Shown: piece by piece, positions 17,543 through 26,142 of the stretch
How the letters are laid out: every line of letters starts with the position of its first letter
How positions within the stretch are numbered: the stretch's first letter is position 1
Translations under genes and position numbers: made by a program
Assembly: GCA_019057775.1 (NCBI GenBank)
Contig: JAHLWT010000174.1
Span: 1 to 64,000 of the forward strand
From: Promethearchaeota archaeon
GTDB lineage: Archaea; Asgardarchaeota; Lokiarchaeia; Sigynarchaeales; SOKP01
Reading direction: 5' to 3'
DNA: 64,000 nt
The notes under the pieces: model-generated
What the model was told of the DNA's origin: nothing
Seen by the model: the letters and a program-made list of their open reading frames with translations, nothing else
Databases searched by the model: none

Positions 17543-17715
17543 GAAACTTGAATAATACTTTTTGTGCTAAATTTTTTATTTGTACTAATAAAATATATAC
17601 AACCCACATATTTAAATCTATTTTGATCTTTATGTCATTATTTGTGGTAAAAAACTTTTTAAAAATAAAATAAGGAATTAAAACACTTTTTATAAAATCT
17701 CTTAGAAGTTTAGAG

Positions 17716-18603
17716 CTATTTCTTGAAATTAAGATATTTCTGGAGCTTATCAAAATCAGATAAATTAAAGGGTTTTAATATCGCTCCTGTTGCGCCTAAT
17801 TCTTTAACCTTTTTCTGAACTTCAATGCTCGGAATGGCTGTTAAGAAAAATACAGGGATATCCTTTAATCGTTTATCTGATTTAATTCGTTTTATTATTT
17901 CATATCCATTAATATCAGGTAAAATGATATCAAGCAAGATTAGAGATGGTATAGTTCTTTTTAGTTCTTTAAGGCTTTTAAAGCCACTTAAAACACCTTT
18001 ACTCGATACTCCAATTGATTCAAAATAACTTGTTAATAAATTCACAGTTTCTACATCATCTTCAATAATGAGTAAATCATATTTCGTTTTCTTATCAACT
18101 TCATCATCTTTTTCAAATTCAATTTTGTCTAAATTCTTAATAATCTTGTCCTCAAGAATTAAACATTGGTTCAATACATTTTTCATTATTGATAATATGT
18201 TATCCTCCAATTTAGAGCCAAAAGTTTCAATCACTAATTGTAGATATCCCTTAATTGAAGTCAAAGGTTCTTTTAAATCATGAGATAAACTGGATAAAAG
18301 GTCAATATCAACATTTTTATCCTTAATAATAATCTTTGATCTATATTCTATAAAAAATCTTAAAGCATCTCTTATTAATTTAGATAAGGTCGGATAACCA
18401 TTATTTTTGCCAAAGTTTTGCCATTCATCCTTTAACTCCCTATCTACATATAAGGAAATCCTTTCTTTTTCAATATCAATGTTATTCTCGCCTTTTTGCC
18501 ATTTACGGAAAGTTTCTGTTACATTGCCTCTCCAAATAGCCCGCTTCCCCGTTTCATTTTCAAATTCTTCCATCTCTTTGGTTTTTTTCAATTCCTCAGG
18601 GAT
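17716..18603 (-). CDS. RHH-HisKA-REC signalling protein, no ATPase domain; possible ATC start
   Basis: About 295 residues. Counting from TTG 18591: a ribbon-helix-helix-like segment (44-82, ERISLYVDREL ... SKLIRDALRFF), a histidine-kinase dimerisation/H-box helix (SLSHDLKEPL, His104) without any HATPase domain, and a receiver domain (about 168-291; acidic pocket EDD, phospho-acceptor Asp211 in LLDIILPD). GAGGTG at 18611-18616 is seven bases before an in-frame ATC at 18603, a better start than TTG 18591. It is a paralogue of the protein at 33.7-34.5 kb. Likely a DNA-binding phosphorelay output fed by separate kinases; that role is inferred. Confidence 0.7.
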   Translation of the reverse strand: MPEELKKTKEMEEFENETGKRAIWRGNVTETFRKWQKGENNIDIEKERISLYVDRELKDEWQNFGKNNGYPTLSKLIRDALRFFIEYRSKIIIKDKNVDIDLLSSLSHDLKEPLTSIKGYLQLVIETFGSKLEDNILSIMKNVLNQCLILEDKIIKNLDKIEFEKDDEVDKKTKYDLLIIEDDVETVNLLTSYFESIGVSSKGVLSGFKSLKELKRTIPSLILLDIILPDINGYEIIKRIKSDKRLKDIPVFFLTAIPSIEVQKKVKELGATGAILKPFNLSDFDKLQKYLNFKK

Positions 18604-18889
18604 TTTTATACACCTCTGAATAACATATTATAATTATATTTTTACTTATTTATATTATTTTACATATATATAATCTTTTTTATGTCTTTTTTCTTCCAAA
18701 TACATAGTTTTATATCTAAATTTAATCATATGATTCTGATTTGTTAAATCTAAATCTTAATTATATTTAAGTGGATTTTGTCTAAAAATATCCTCATTTC
18801 TTCTTTAACAGCGGATAATTTTTGTCGTGACTTTAGTAAAATTTTTGAATTAAATAAAAGAAAAAAAAGAAAAAAAAATTACAAACACT

Positions 18890-19720
18890 TTATTCCTTAA
18901 TCACTAATGAGTTCTTTAAGCGTTCTGCTAATTCCCCTAATTTATGGGCAGTTGATGTTACTTCTTCCATTGAAGCCGTCTGTTGCTCAGTAGAGGCACT
19001 TATTCCTTCCATTGCGCTGAATGAATTATTGATTTTAGCGACCACATCGCCAATTTTTTCATTTGTTATACGTACAGCTCCTTTTGATTCTTCTGCTAAT
19101 TTTCTAACTTCATCAGCAACTACAGCAAATCCTCTTCCTTGTTCACCAGCTCTTCCAGCTTCAATACTTGCATTTAATGCTAATAAATTAGTTTGATCTG
19201 AGATTTTTGTAATGATCTCCATAACATTTTTAATGTCATTGGTTGATCTTATTACGCTTTGCGTCTCAACGGTCATACTTTGAGTAGATGCTGCTATTTC
19301 TTCTGAAGCAGCGTTCACTTCACTAGCACTCGCCGCTAATTCATTTGCAATATTAGCGACATTAACACTCGCATTCGAGGCAGTTTCAATTAAACCCTTC
19401 ATGTGTTTACTAGTTTTATCCATTTTTTGTTCAAGAAATGGAATCACAGCAAAAAATAAGGCTACTACACCAATAAATAAACCAAAACTTTCACCAAACG
19501 CATCAGCATAATCCGAATCCCAAAGCATCCATTTATCAAGAAGATTCCCTAAAGTGTACAAAACACCTCCAATAACAGAAAATACATATATAGCATTAGT
19601 TGGAGTTCTTTTTCTATAATATATATAAATTGTTATAAAACTCGCGAAGATAAAGAAAATCATCCCTACTAAGTTAAAACTTCCGTCAAGAAAATCGGCT
19701 GGATCTATTTGCGCTAACAT
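18890..19720 (-). CDS. Methyl-accepting chemotaxis-type signalling protein
   Basis: 276 residues: about three N-terminal spans (16-36, 45-65, 78-98) and a cytoplasmic coiled-coil MCP signalling domain. The hairpin tip is unmistakable: [20 protein letters not shown] followed by [18 protein letters not shown]. There is no periplasmic ligand-binding domain and no HAMP. No che genes are nearby. Its start is 8 bp downstream of a small three-span membrane protein; together the two match the membrane part of the kinase at 21.5 kb. Confidence 0.88.
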   Translation of the reverse strand: MLAQIDPADFLDGSFNLVGMIFFIFASFITIYIYYRKRTPTNAIYVFSVIGGVLYTLGNLLDKWMLWDSDYADAFGESFGLFIGVVALFFAVIPFLEQKMDKTSKHMKGLIETASNASVNVANIANELAASASEVNAASEEIAASTQSMTVETQSVIRSTNDIKNVMEIITKISDQTNLLALNASIEAGRAGEQGRGFAVVADEVRKLAEESKGAVRITNEKIGDVVAKINNSFSAMEGISASTEQQTASMEEVTSTAHKLGELAERLKNSLVIKE

Positions 19721-19728
19721 TTATCTTT

Positions 19729-20034
19729 TCACCGCCCCTCCTTATAATTTAATTTACTATGTTCTCCTTTCAAAACCTTACTGTACATTTCAAAAATAGC
19801 AGCTAGGCACATAAAAATACCAGCTAACATCGCAAAAAAGTGCTCCATGAAATTAAAGGCATCTGGTGCAACAAATGCTTCTAGGTTAGTGGAAAGGAAA
19901 ACAAAAAATAGTGAATAATACCCGGGGAACCATTTTATAATATCTCTTCTTCTCTTAAAAAGATAAGGAGAAAATGCTATAGGAATAGACAGGATTATTA
20001 GTACTATTAATTCATTAATCTCTAAACTCGGCAT
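19729..20034 (-). CDS. Small three-span membrane protein, partner of the MCP-like protein
   Basis: 101 residues, three hydrophobic spans with FKRRRDIIKWFPGYYSLFF between spans 1 and 2 and AAIFEMYSKVLKG at the end. The same layout opens the histidine kinase at 21492 (FKRKDLILYLPTY; AVYYEYFKTIKK). Its stop is 8 bp upstream of the MCP-like gene, so the two are translated together. It probably forms the other half of a split membrane sensor. Confidence 0.6.
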   Translation of the reverse strand: MPSLEINELIVLIILSIPIAFSPYLFKRRRDIIKWFPGYYSLFFVFLSTNLEAFVAPDAFNFMEHFFAMLAGIFMCLAAIFEMYSKVLKGEHSKLNYKEGR

Positions 20035-20367
20035 ATTTTTTAATCTCTAATTTTATTATTGTTTTTTATATTTTTACACAATTTTTCTTCTTTCTTACCA
20101 AAAAAATTGCTTCTTAATAAATAAATGTTCTTTCTGTATATAAATCTTTTTTTTTCATCTTTTATTCGAGACATTGTATAAAAAAATCTTTATTTTTATA
20201 AAAAATATATAAAATTTTAAAAATAAATTTGAAAAGAAAATAGCCAAAAAGTAATAAAAGAGTTAAATCGAATTGGCTTGGGATTATAGGTTAAGTCGAA
20301 TCTACTCAAAGTTTTAAATTGAAACTCAGATAATATAAAACTTGATTATAACCGGAAGTTTATGTAG
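20035..20367. other. Intergenic, no gene seen
   Basis: AT-rich stretch of 333 bp upstream of the minus-strand membrane gene and downstream of tRNA-Arg. Poly-T runs near 20150 and 20190 may act in transcription ends or starts; nothing else is supported. Confidence 0.4.
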
Positions 20368-20442
20368 TGGGCCTAGCAGGATTCGAACCTGCGACATCCC
20401 AGTCCGAAGCCGGGCACCCTATCCAGACTAGATTACAGGCCC
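20368..20442 (-). tRNA. tRNA-Arg (TCG)
   Basis: On the minus strand the acceptor GGGCCTG pairs with TAGGCCC, discriminator A. The anticodon stem CCCGG pairs with CTGGG (one G-U), enclosing loop CTTCGGA with anticodon TCG. T arm GCAGG-TTCGAAT-CCTGC. Length 75, no intron, CCA not encoded. Confidence 0.93.
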
Positions 20443-20554
20443 TAAATTTTACATTATAAAATTAAGAAGTTATAATATTTTCATGTGTTATCTCTAAAAA
20501 ATCTTACTAATAAAAAGATACACGTAAAAGGTAATTTAGAAAAGTAGAGAAAGT

Positions 20555-20995
20555 CTATTGAGCCTTCTTCTTATTGAAACCATTGCTAATGTAATTAAAT
20601 ACAATTCGAAATAATTTTATAAACCTTAGCCCTTGCGTGAGATCCCCATTGACCTTTATAATCCCCCTCATGTAGGCATCAGTCCCTGAGGTTTCACGTT
20701 TAAGGATTTTAATCATTAAATCTTTAGTATACTTTACTCTGAAGGATGCACTTCTATTAATTCCTTTTTTATAAATGATTGAACCTTTGGATACTTTTAA
20801 CCAAAAGTTAAAATTGAGGTCGGTAATAAAGATTTGGTAAATGTCATTATAGTCTATTATTTCTTCGCGTATCTCCTCAGTATTTTTAACAACTTCTACT
20901 CCAAGTTTTATGATATTATCTAATGCAATTATGAATTCCTCGTCCTGGTTTTCCAATTTATTGATGACTGAATTGAAATGTTTTGAATCAAGCAT
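20555..20995 (-). CDS. SCP2-like sterol-carrier domain protein
   Basis: 146 residues. The pattern YQIFITDLNFNFWLKVSKG, then a beta strand with ASFRVKYTKDLMIKIL, then SGTDAYMRGIIKVNGDLTQG is that of the SCP2 fold, where the conserved A/GxxAYMxGxIKVxGDL segment precedes the last helix. SCP2 domains bind hydrophobic ligands. A second, more acidic member lies at 28.4 kb. It stands alone beside a tRNA gene. Confidence 0.7.
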   Translation of the reverse strand: MLDSKHFNSVINKLENQDEEFIIALDNIIKLGVEVVKNTEEIREEIIDYNDIYQIFITDLNFNFWLKVSKGSIIYKKGINRSASFRVKYTKDLMIKILKRETSGTDAYMRGIIKVNGDLTQGLRFIKLFRIVFNYISNGFNKKKAQ

Positions 20996-21171
20996 TATTT
21001 ACAAAAATGGCTAACAAATGTTAAAAAATATTCTAATATACCTATGTTACCTTATTATCTACATCGTCATATAAAAATATAAATGTTTCTATAGTAGTCT
21101 AATATCAGCCCTATTAGATAAAATTTTTATATTTTAGATTATTCCATTGGTTACATAACTATTTTTTCTTT

Positions 21172-21249
21172 GGCCACATAGTGTAGTTCGGTCTAGCATT
21201 CGGGACTGTCACTCCTGTAACCCGGGTTCAAATCCCGGTGTGGTCGCCA
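21172..21249 (+). tRNA. tRNA-Asp (GTC), CCA encoded
   Basis: Acceptor GGCCACA pairs with TGTGGTC (one G-U), discriminator G21246, and CCA is encoded at 21247-21249. The anticodon stem CGGGA pairs with TCCTG around loop CTGTCAC, anticodon GTC. T arm CCGGG-TTCAAAT-CCCGG. No intron. An AT-rich TATA-like stretch (about 21126-21140) lies upstream. Confidence 0.93.
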
Positions 21250-21491
21250 TTTCTTCTAAATCTAACTTAATTTTTTTATCAATTTTGATATTTAGGTTTT
21301 ATCAAGTGTTCAATTCGGGATCAAATTCTTATACGTAGGTTTAGCTCTGATGCAAAAGTAATTGATTATTATTTTTCTTATCAAAAATGTAAATTATTAA
21401 GTTAGTCAATTATTACTGACAAAAGTAGAATATTTTTATTCTTTAACTTTACTAGTATTGTAATTTTTTTAGGAAATGAGGTTAATTAAAA

Positions 21492-24125
21492 TTGCTAGAT
21501 GAATCTATTTTAAATCTTCAAATTACAATCTTGTTAATGCTCGGGACTTGTATTTTCATTATTGTAAGTTTTAAGAGAAAGGATTTAATATTATATTTGC
21601 CCACATACATCCTTACTCCTATTGGGTATTTCTTTATTTATTTGCAGATTTTTAATTATAATTATCGATTGTTAGGTAATTTAATTTTTTTAATAGGCGT
21701 TCTACTTTTCATATTTGCGGTTTATTATGAATATTTCAAAACAATTAAGAAAAACAATAATGCTACTATAAGTAATCTTAAAAATAATAATGTGATACTC
21801 AGTTTAAGTCCAATTACATCTCTAATAATAGGGATACAACTATTTTTTTCTGTTTTAATAGTAATTGCCATTATCATGCTTATCAAACTTTATTTCATGA
21901 AAAGGAGCACGAAATATGCTTCTCTAATAGTCTTTTTAGCTGCAGCTCTACTCTCAGCATTATCTACAATACTATCATATTTTCAAATACCTGGAATTTG
22001 GGAATTAAGTTTTGTCGCAATGATCATTTTAAGTGCTATCTATTTCATGTTTCCCATTATGGTATATTTAGAAGAAAGATTCGCTAATGTGGGAGTTAAA
22101 CTAATAGAATCCGAAGAAAAATTTAGAACAATTGCAGAAGAATCGATGGTTGGGATTAGCATAATCCAGGATAAAATATTTCAATATATTAACAAGGCAT
22201 TTTTAGATAATATCGGCTATACGTCTGAAGAAATTAAAAGTTGGAAATCGGACGAATTGTTTGAAAAAATAGTACATCCAGATCAAAGGGAAGAAATGAG
22301 AGAAATTTCACAAAAAATTGAGTCCGGTAAAATCGAATTTGCTACCCGTAAAGAACTAAAGATGATTAGAAAAAATGGTGAAATTCGCTGGATAGATGTG
22401 TATGCAAGATCATTTATTTATCAAAACCGTCCCGCAGGGATGAATATTAGCATAGATATTACAGAACGAAAAAAAACCGAACAAAAATTAAGAGAATCCG
22501 AAGAAAAGTATCGCTCTTTATTCGAGAATTCTCCAATTGCTTTGATGGACCAAGACTTTTCGGAGATCAAAATATATATCAATCATCTAAAAGCATCAGG
22601 AATTAATGATTTCAAAAAATATTTTGATGATAAACCTGACGAAGTTATAAAGTGTATGTCTAAGGCTAAAATAGTTGATGTAAATAGGAAAGCTTTAGAA
22701 GTATATAAAGCTAACAGTAAAGAAGATTTCGTATTCAAAATGAATCAATTTAGTGAAGGTATAATCAATCAAATGACTGAAGAAGTATTTTTAGATAATA
22801 AAATGGAATTGCTATCATTAATAAATGGTAATACAATGTATGAGTCGGAAATTGTTACAAAAACCTCCACAGGAGATACTATATCCTTATATGCAAAGAC
22901 ATCAATAGTACCAGGATTTGAAAACACATGGTCAAAAGCAATTGTATCTATTATAGATATCACAGATAGAAAGATCGCAGAACAGAGATTAAAGGAATCC
23001 GAAGAAAAGTTCAGAACAATTACAGAACAGTCATTTATCGGGGTTTTAATAGAACAAGATTTTGATATACTGTATGTTAATCAACGATTTTCTACGATAA
23101 TTGGATATAGCACGGAAGAATTATTAAAATGGAAGCTGACTGATTTCTACAACATCTTGCATCCTGAGGATGTAGACAAGTTCAGAGAACTCATTGATAA
23201 AAAGACAAAGGGATTAACTGATAAAATTACAAATTTTCAGTCTAGATTATTTAAAAAAACCGGGGAAGTCATATGGGTAGAGCTTTTTTCAAGAGAATTC
23301 AAGTACCAAGATAGATCTGCTAATTTAGCCTTTGTCATGGATATCACAGATATAAAAGAAGCAGAAGAAGTCATTAGAAAAGAGAACAAAAAACTTTTAG
23401 AACTTGATAACTTGAGAAAAGAACTAATAACTCGGATATCACATGAGTTAAGGACTCCTTTAACCTCTATATATGGTGCTTCTCAAATATTACTACAATC
23501 AAATAAAAAGGATGTTATAGAAAAAATATGGCCTTATATCGAAATTACTCATCGGGGCTCCATACGTCTTAAAGAACTTATAGATAATTTATTAGATGCA
23601 TCCAGATTAGACAATAAGAAATTTGAACTCAGATTATCAAATGAAAATCTTAATTCCCTCATTAATGATTGTATTAAGGAATTACATTATCTGGCTGACA
23701 ATAGACAATTAATCATCAATGTTGATCTGCCTGTGAATGTATCTTTTAAATTAGACAAGCATAGGTTTGAACAAGTTTTAATTAATATCCTCTCTAACGC
23801 AATAAAAAACACTCCTCCACATGGACAAATCTTTGTAATTTTAAATGAAACTCAGGATCAAATTGAAGTTATTATTAAGGATACTGGAGTAGGGTTAACC
23901 GAAGATGAAAAAACGAAAATTTTTCAAAAATTTGGCAAAATTGAGAGATATGGAATGGATTTGGATGTAGACATTGAAGGTGCAGGACTAGGACTTTACA
24001 TCTCAAACGAGATTGTTAAATTACATGGAGGGGAAATTCTTGTTGAATCTGAAGGAAGAAATAAAGGTTGCACTTTTATCATAAGATTATATAAATTATT
24101 AGATAAATTAGAAAAACCAGATTAA
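21492..24125 (+). CDS. Membrane sensor histidine kinase with three PAS domains
   Basis: 877 residues. About six or seven spans in 1-200, then PAS domains at about 207-330, 335-500 and 505-625, each ending in (S)IDITERK/IDITDRK/MDITDIK. The HisKA H-box is RISHELRTPL with His651, and the HATPase domain has the N box (NILSNAIKNTP), DTGVGL, FQKFGKIE and GAGLGLYIS. A complete active kinase. It starts TTG after GAGGT. A stand-alone REC gene follows after 23 bp and is the likely phosphate acceptor. The membrane part equals the two proteins at 18.9-20.0 kb fused. Confidence 0.9.
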   Translation: MLDESILNLQITILLMLGTCIFIIVSFKRKDLILYLPTYILTPIGYFFIYLQIFNYNYRLLGNLIFLIGVLLFIFAVYYEYFKTIKKNNNATISNLKNNNVILSLSPITSLIIGIQLFFSVLIVIAIIMLIKLYFMKRSTKYASLIVFLAAALLSALSTILSYFQIPGIWELSFVAMIILSAIYFMFPIMVYLEERFANVGVKLIESEEKFRTIAEESMVGISIIQDKIFQYINKAFLDNIGYTSEEIKSWKSDELFEKIVHPDQREEMREISQKIESGKIEFATRKELKMIRKNGEIRWIDVYARSFIYQNRPAGMNISIDITERKKTEQKLRESEEKYRSLFENSPIALMDQDFSEIKIYINHLKASGINDFKKYFDDKPDEVIKCMSKAKIVDVNRKALEVYKANSKEDFVFKMNQFSEGIINQMTEEVFLDNKMELLSLINGNTMYESEIVTKTSTGDTISLYAKTSIVPGFENTWSKAIVSIIDITDRKIAEQRLKESEEKFRTITEQSFIGVLIEQDFDILYVNQRFSTIIGYSTEELLKWKLTDFYNILHPEDVDKFRELIDKKTKGLTDKITNFQSRLFKKTGEVIWVELFSREFKYQDRSANLAFVMDITDIKEAEEVIRKENKKLLELDNLRKELITRISHELRTPLTSIYGASQILLQSNKKDVIEKIWPYIEITHRGSIRLKELIDNLLDASRLDNKKFELRLSNENLNSLINDCIKELHYLADNRQLIINVDLPVNVSFKLDKHRFEQVLINILSNAIKNTPPHGQIFVILNETQDQIEVIIKDTGVGLTEDEKTKIFQKFGKIERYGMDLDVDIEGAGLGLYISNEIVKLHGGEILVESEGRNKGCTFIIRLYKLLDKLEKPD

Positions 24126-24148
24126 ATGCTGTTGATGATGGTGAAATT

Positions 24149-24532
24149 ATGAATAAAACATATAACAAAATAGATTTTCTACTTATTGAAGATGATCTTG
24201 ATACTATTAATCTTCTACAAACTTATTTTAAAGCCAAAGGATTTACTTGTGAAAGTGCAACAAGTGTTAAGCAAGGACTGAACGTTCTAAAAAATATTAT
24301 CCCCTCAGTAATATTATTAGACATTTTATTACCTGATAGAAAAGGTTATGAAATTATCAAATCAGTTAAATTAAATCAAGCTTTTAGCGATGTGCTAATT
24401 TATTTTCTAACAGCGATTCCCATGACTGAAGCTATTAAGAAAAAGGAAGAGTTAGGTGCCAATGGAGTTATTGAAAAACCCTTTAAACTAGAAGAGTTTG
24501 ATATCATATTTGAAAAATTAAAAAACAAATAG
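24149..24532 (+). CDS. Stand-alone response regulator receiver (REC) protein
   Basis: 127 residues, a single receiver domain: acidic pocket Glu14-Asp15-Asp16, phospho-acceptor Asp58 in LLDILLPD, Thr/Ser switch in FLTAIP and Lys in EKPF. No output domain. It lies directly after the kinase gene. Its sequence is close to the REC domains of the two RHH-HisKA-REC proteins, suggesting a phosphorelay among them. Confidence 0.88.
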   Translation: MNKTYNKIDFLLIEDDLDTINLLQTYFKAKGFTCESATSVKQGLNVLKNIIPSVILLDILLPDRKGYEIIKSVKLNQAFSDVLIYFLTAIPMTEAIKKKEELGANGVIEKPFKLEEFDIIFEKLKNK

Positions 24533-24812
24533 AGTAATATCTAAAAACACAACTATCGCTTTAGATCATAAAAATCAATTTTCAAAAAAAAAAATTAGAA
24601 TAAAGTTAAAAGTATAAAAAAAAAGAAAAGATTCTTAGAAAGTCTTGCAGGTCGTTAAAAGTAATTGTTTTCTTATAGATCTTCAACTAAATAACCTAAA
24701 TTTAATTTAAAATTTTGCAATCCTCAAAAATGATTGGGATAGTTATAATCAATTTGGGTATCAGTATCCATAAAACAAAATAAATCTTGAATTTGTTTGA
24801 TGATATTTGTAA

Positions 24813-24947
24813 AAATTCTCATTAAGATTACTGAATTTTAAAGAAAACCGTGAAGAAGCAAGAGAAATTTTAGAAGTTATAAAATTTTAAGAGGGAGCTC
24901 AAGAAATTATTGATGATATTGATAAATTCGATCTTGATTCAGTTTAA
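24813..24947 (+). pseudogene. Decayed small gene with internal stop
   Basis: One frame reads KENREEAREILEVIKF, stop TAA, EGAQEIIDDIDKFDLDSV, stop. Both parts have coding-like charge and helix patterns, but no start or continuous frame remains. It lies in a 511-bp gap (24533-25043) that otherwise holds nothing I can support. Confidence 0.3.
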
Positions 24948-25043
24948 TGCAATTAATTTCTCTCTATATGTTTTTGTATTGATAAACACTTAAATAAGAA
25001 TTGAAAATAAAATAACACTAATGAGATGTAAACAAAAGTGGTA

Positions 25044-25208
25044 ATGAGTTTGAAATATAAAGATATTCAATCAAAAATTTATAGGATTTCGAAACTAAAA
25101 GAGCCTAAGAAAGCTCTTCAAGAGATTATTGACCTATATAAAAAGATGTCAAAACTTAAAATCCATTTGAGAAAACGAGGGAATTTCTATTACTCTTATG
25201 AAATGTAA
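25044..25208 (+). CDS. Small basic helical protein, 54 residues
   Basis: ATG to TAA, 54 codons, starting MSLKYKDIQSKIYRISKLKE and ending RGNFYYSYEM. Rich in Lys with an amphipathic helix pattern (KKALQEIIDLYKKM). Unknown family. It sits between two decayed frames and two small winged-helix genes, so it may belong to a degenerating cluster of small regulators. Confidence 0.4.
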   Translation: MSLKYKDIQSKIYRISKLKEPKKALQEIIDLYKKMSKLKIHLRKRGNFYYSYEM

Positions 25209-25305
25209 GCATTCTTCGATAAAGAAGTTAAATTTTGAATTAAATAAAGATAAAATTAGGTAGTTAACTATTGAAGAATTATTAGATCTCCTGGAGCAAC
25301 ATTAA
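25198..25305 (+). pseudogene. Small gene broken by an in-frame TAG
   Basis: From ATG 25198 the frame gives MKCKHSSIKKLNFELNKDKI, Arg, then TAG at 25261, then LTIEELLDLLEQH and TAA at 25303, one base before the next ATG. The spacing to the following gene looks operon-like, so this was probably once a 35-residue gene or the end of a longer one. Confidence 0.3.
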
Positions 25306-25306
25306 A

Positions 25307-25591
25307 ATGAAAACATGTGAACAACTAACGGGTTTAGAAAAATCTGTTTTATTAATTTGGGGAAAGAAACTGGATTATAGCACAACTGCTCATTATCCAG
25401 ATAATAGAATTTGGAAAAAACTTAAAAATAGTCTTCCTGGAATTCGTGATAAAGATTTAAGGAGAATAAACAAAACTCTAAAAACTAGTGGTTTTATTCT
25501 CAAACAACCTACAGGGGGAGAAACAACTTATAAGTTAAGTCCTGAAGGGTTAAGATGCTGTAATATCATTAGAGATGAAAATGTAATATAA
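25307..25591 (+). CDS. Small winged-helix-like protein
   Basis: 94 residues. The middle and C-terminal parts (DKDLRRINKTLKTSGFILKQ, then TTYKLSPEGLRCCNII) read like helix-turn-helix plus wing, typical of short archaeal DNA-binding proteins. Two Cys lie near the end. ATG is one base after the stop of the preceding broken frame. Target unknown. Confidence 0.5.
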   Translation: MKTCEQLTGLEKSVLLIWGKKLDYSTTAHYPDNRIWKKLKNSLPGIRDKDLRRINKTLKTSGFILKQPTGGETTYKLSPEGLRCCNIIRDENVI

Positions 25592-25766
25592 AGAGGAGAT
25601 TAATATTTTATTTATGAATAAAACCATACAATATATTTTTTATCGGAGAACATTTATATATGAAATTTGTTGTATCTATAAATGTAGATTAAAAAATAAC
25701 ATTAATGTCAAAAGTGTCATAAATTTAAAATGTCAATTAAAGTTAGGTGTGGAGGAGGATTAAAAA

Positions 25767-26048
25767 ATGGCTATGTTAAAAATTGCAAATCAAGTGAGGA
25801 GGAAAAAAGCTCAGGATAATAAATGGTTCTTATATGAGTTTATCGATAAAAATCCTGGTCTAACAGTTTACGAGATGAGCAAAATAATTAATTGGGGAAT
25901 TGGCAAATTAAATCATTATGTACAGAAACTAGTAAAAGATGAAATGATCCATAATTCTGATAAAGTTGTTAATGGTAGAAATCAGAAAAGATATACTGGT
26001 AAAACTGTAAAAGAATTTATTAACTGGGATGAATTTAACAAAAAATAA
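25767..26048 (+). CDS. Winged-helix transcriptional regulator, small
   Basis: 93 residues, positively charged. FLYEFIDKNPGLTVYEMSKI then GIGKLNHYVQKLVKDEM is a clear helix-turn-helix with recognition helix, followed by a wing (NGRNQKRYTG). A strong GGAGGAGG precedes the ATG. A TATA-like stretch (about 25647-25656) lies about 110 bp upstream. Similar in size to its neighbour at 25307. No effector domain. Confidence 0.65.
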   Translation: MAMLKIANQVRRKKAQDNKWFLYEFIDKNPGLTVYEMSKIINWGIGKLNHYVQKLVKDEMIHNSDKVVNGRNQKRYTGKTVKEFINWDEFNKK

Positions 26049-26142
26049 TACTTTTTTTTAATTTTTTTATTCTTATTAAATAATTTAAACTCGTAATTAT
26101 TTGATGAATGTTGAATTTTATCAAAATATTTGAGTTGAGCTC

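Noticed and set aside
17529..17753. Minus-strand ORF of 74 codons between the longin-like and RHH-HisKA-REC genes
   Set aside because: Overlaps the end of the upstream gene and the start of the next, AT-driven composition, no recognisable pattern.
25261..25263. In-frame TAG as a possible pyrrolysine codon
   Set aside because: The ORF is very short, has no family match, and no pyl genes are in the window; decay is simpler.
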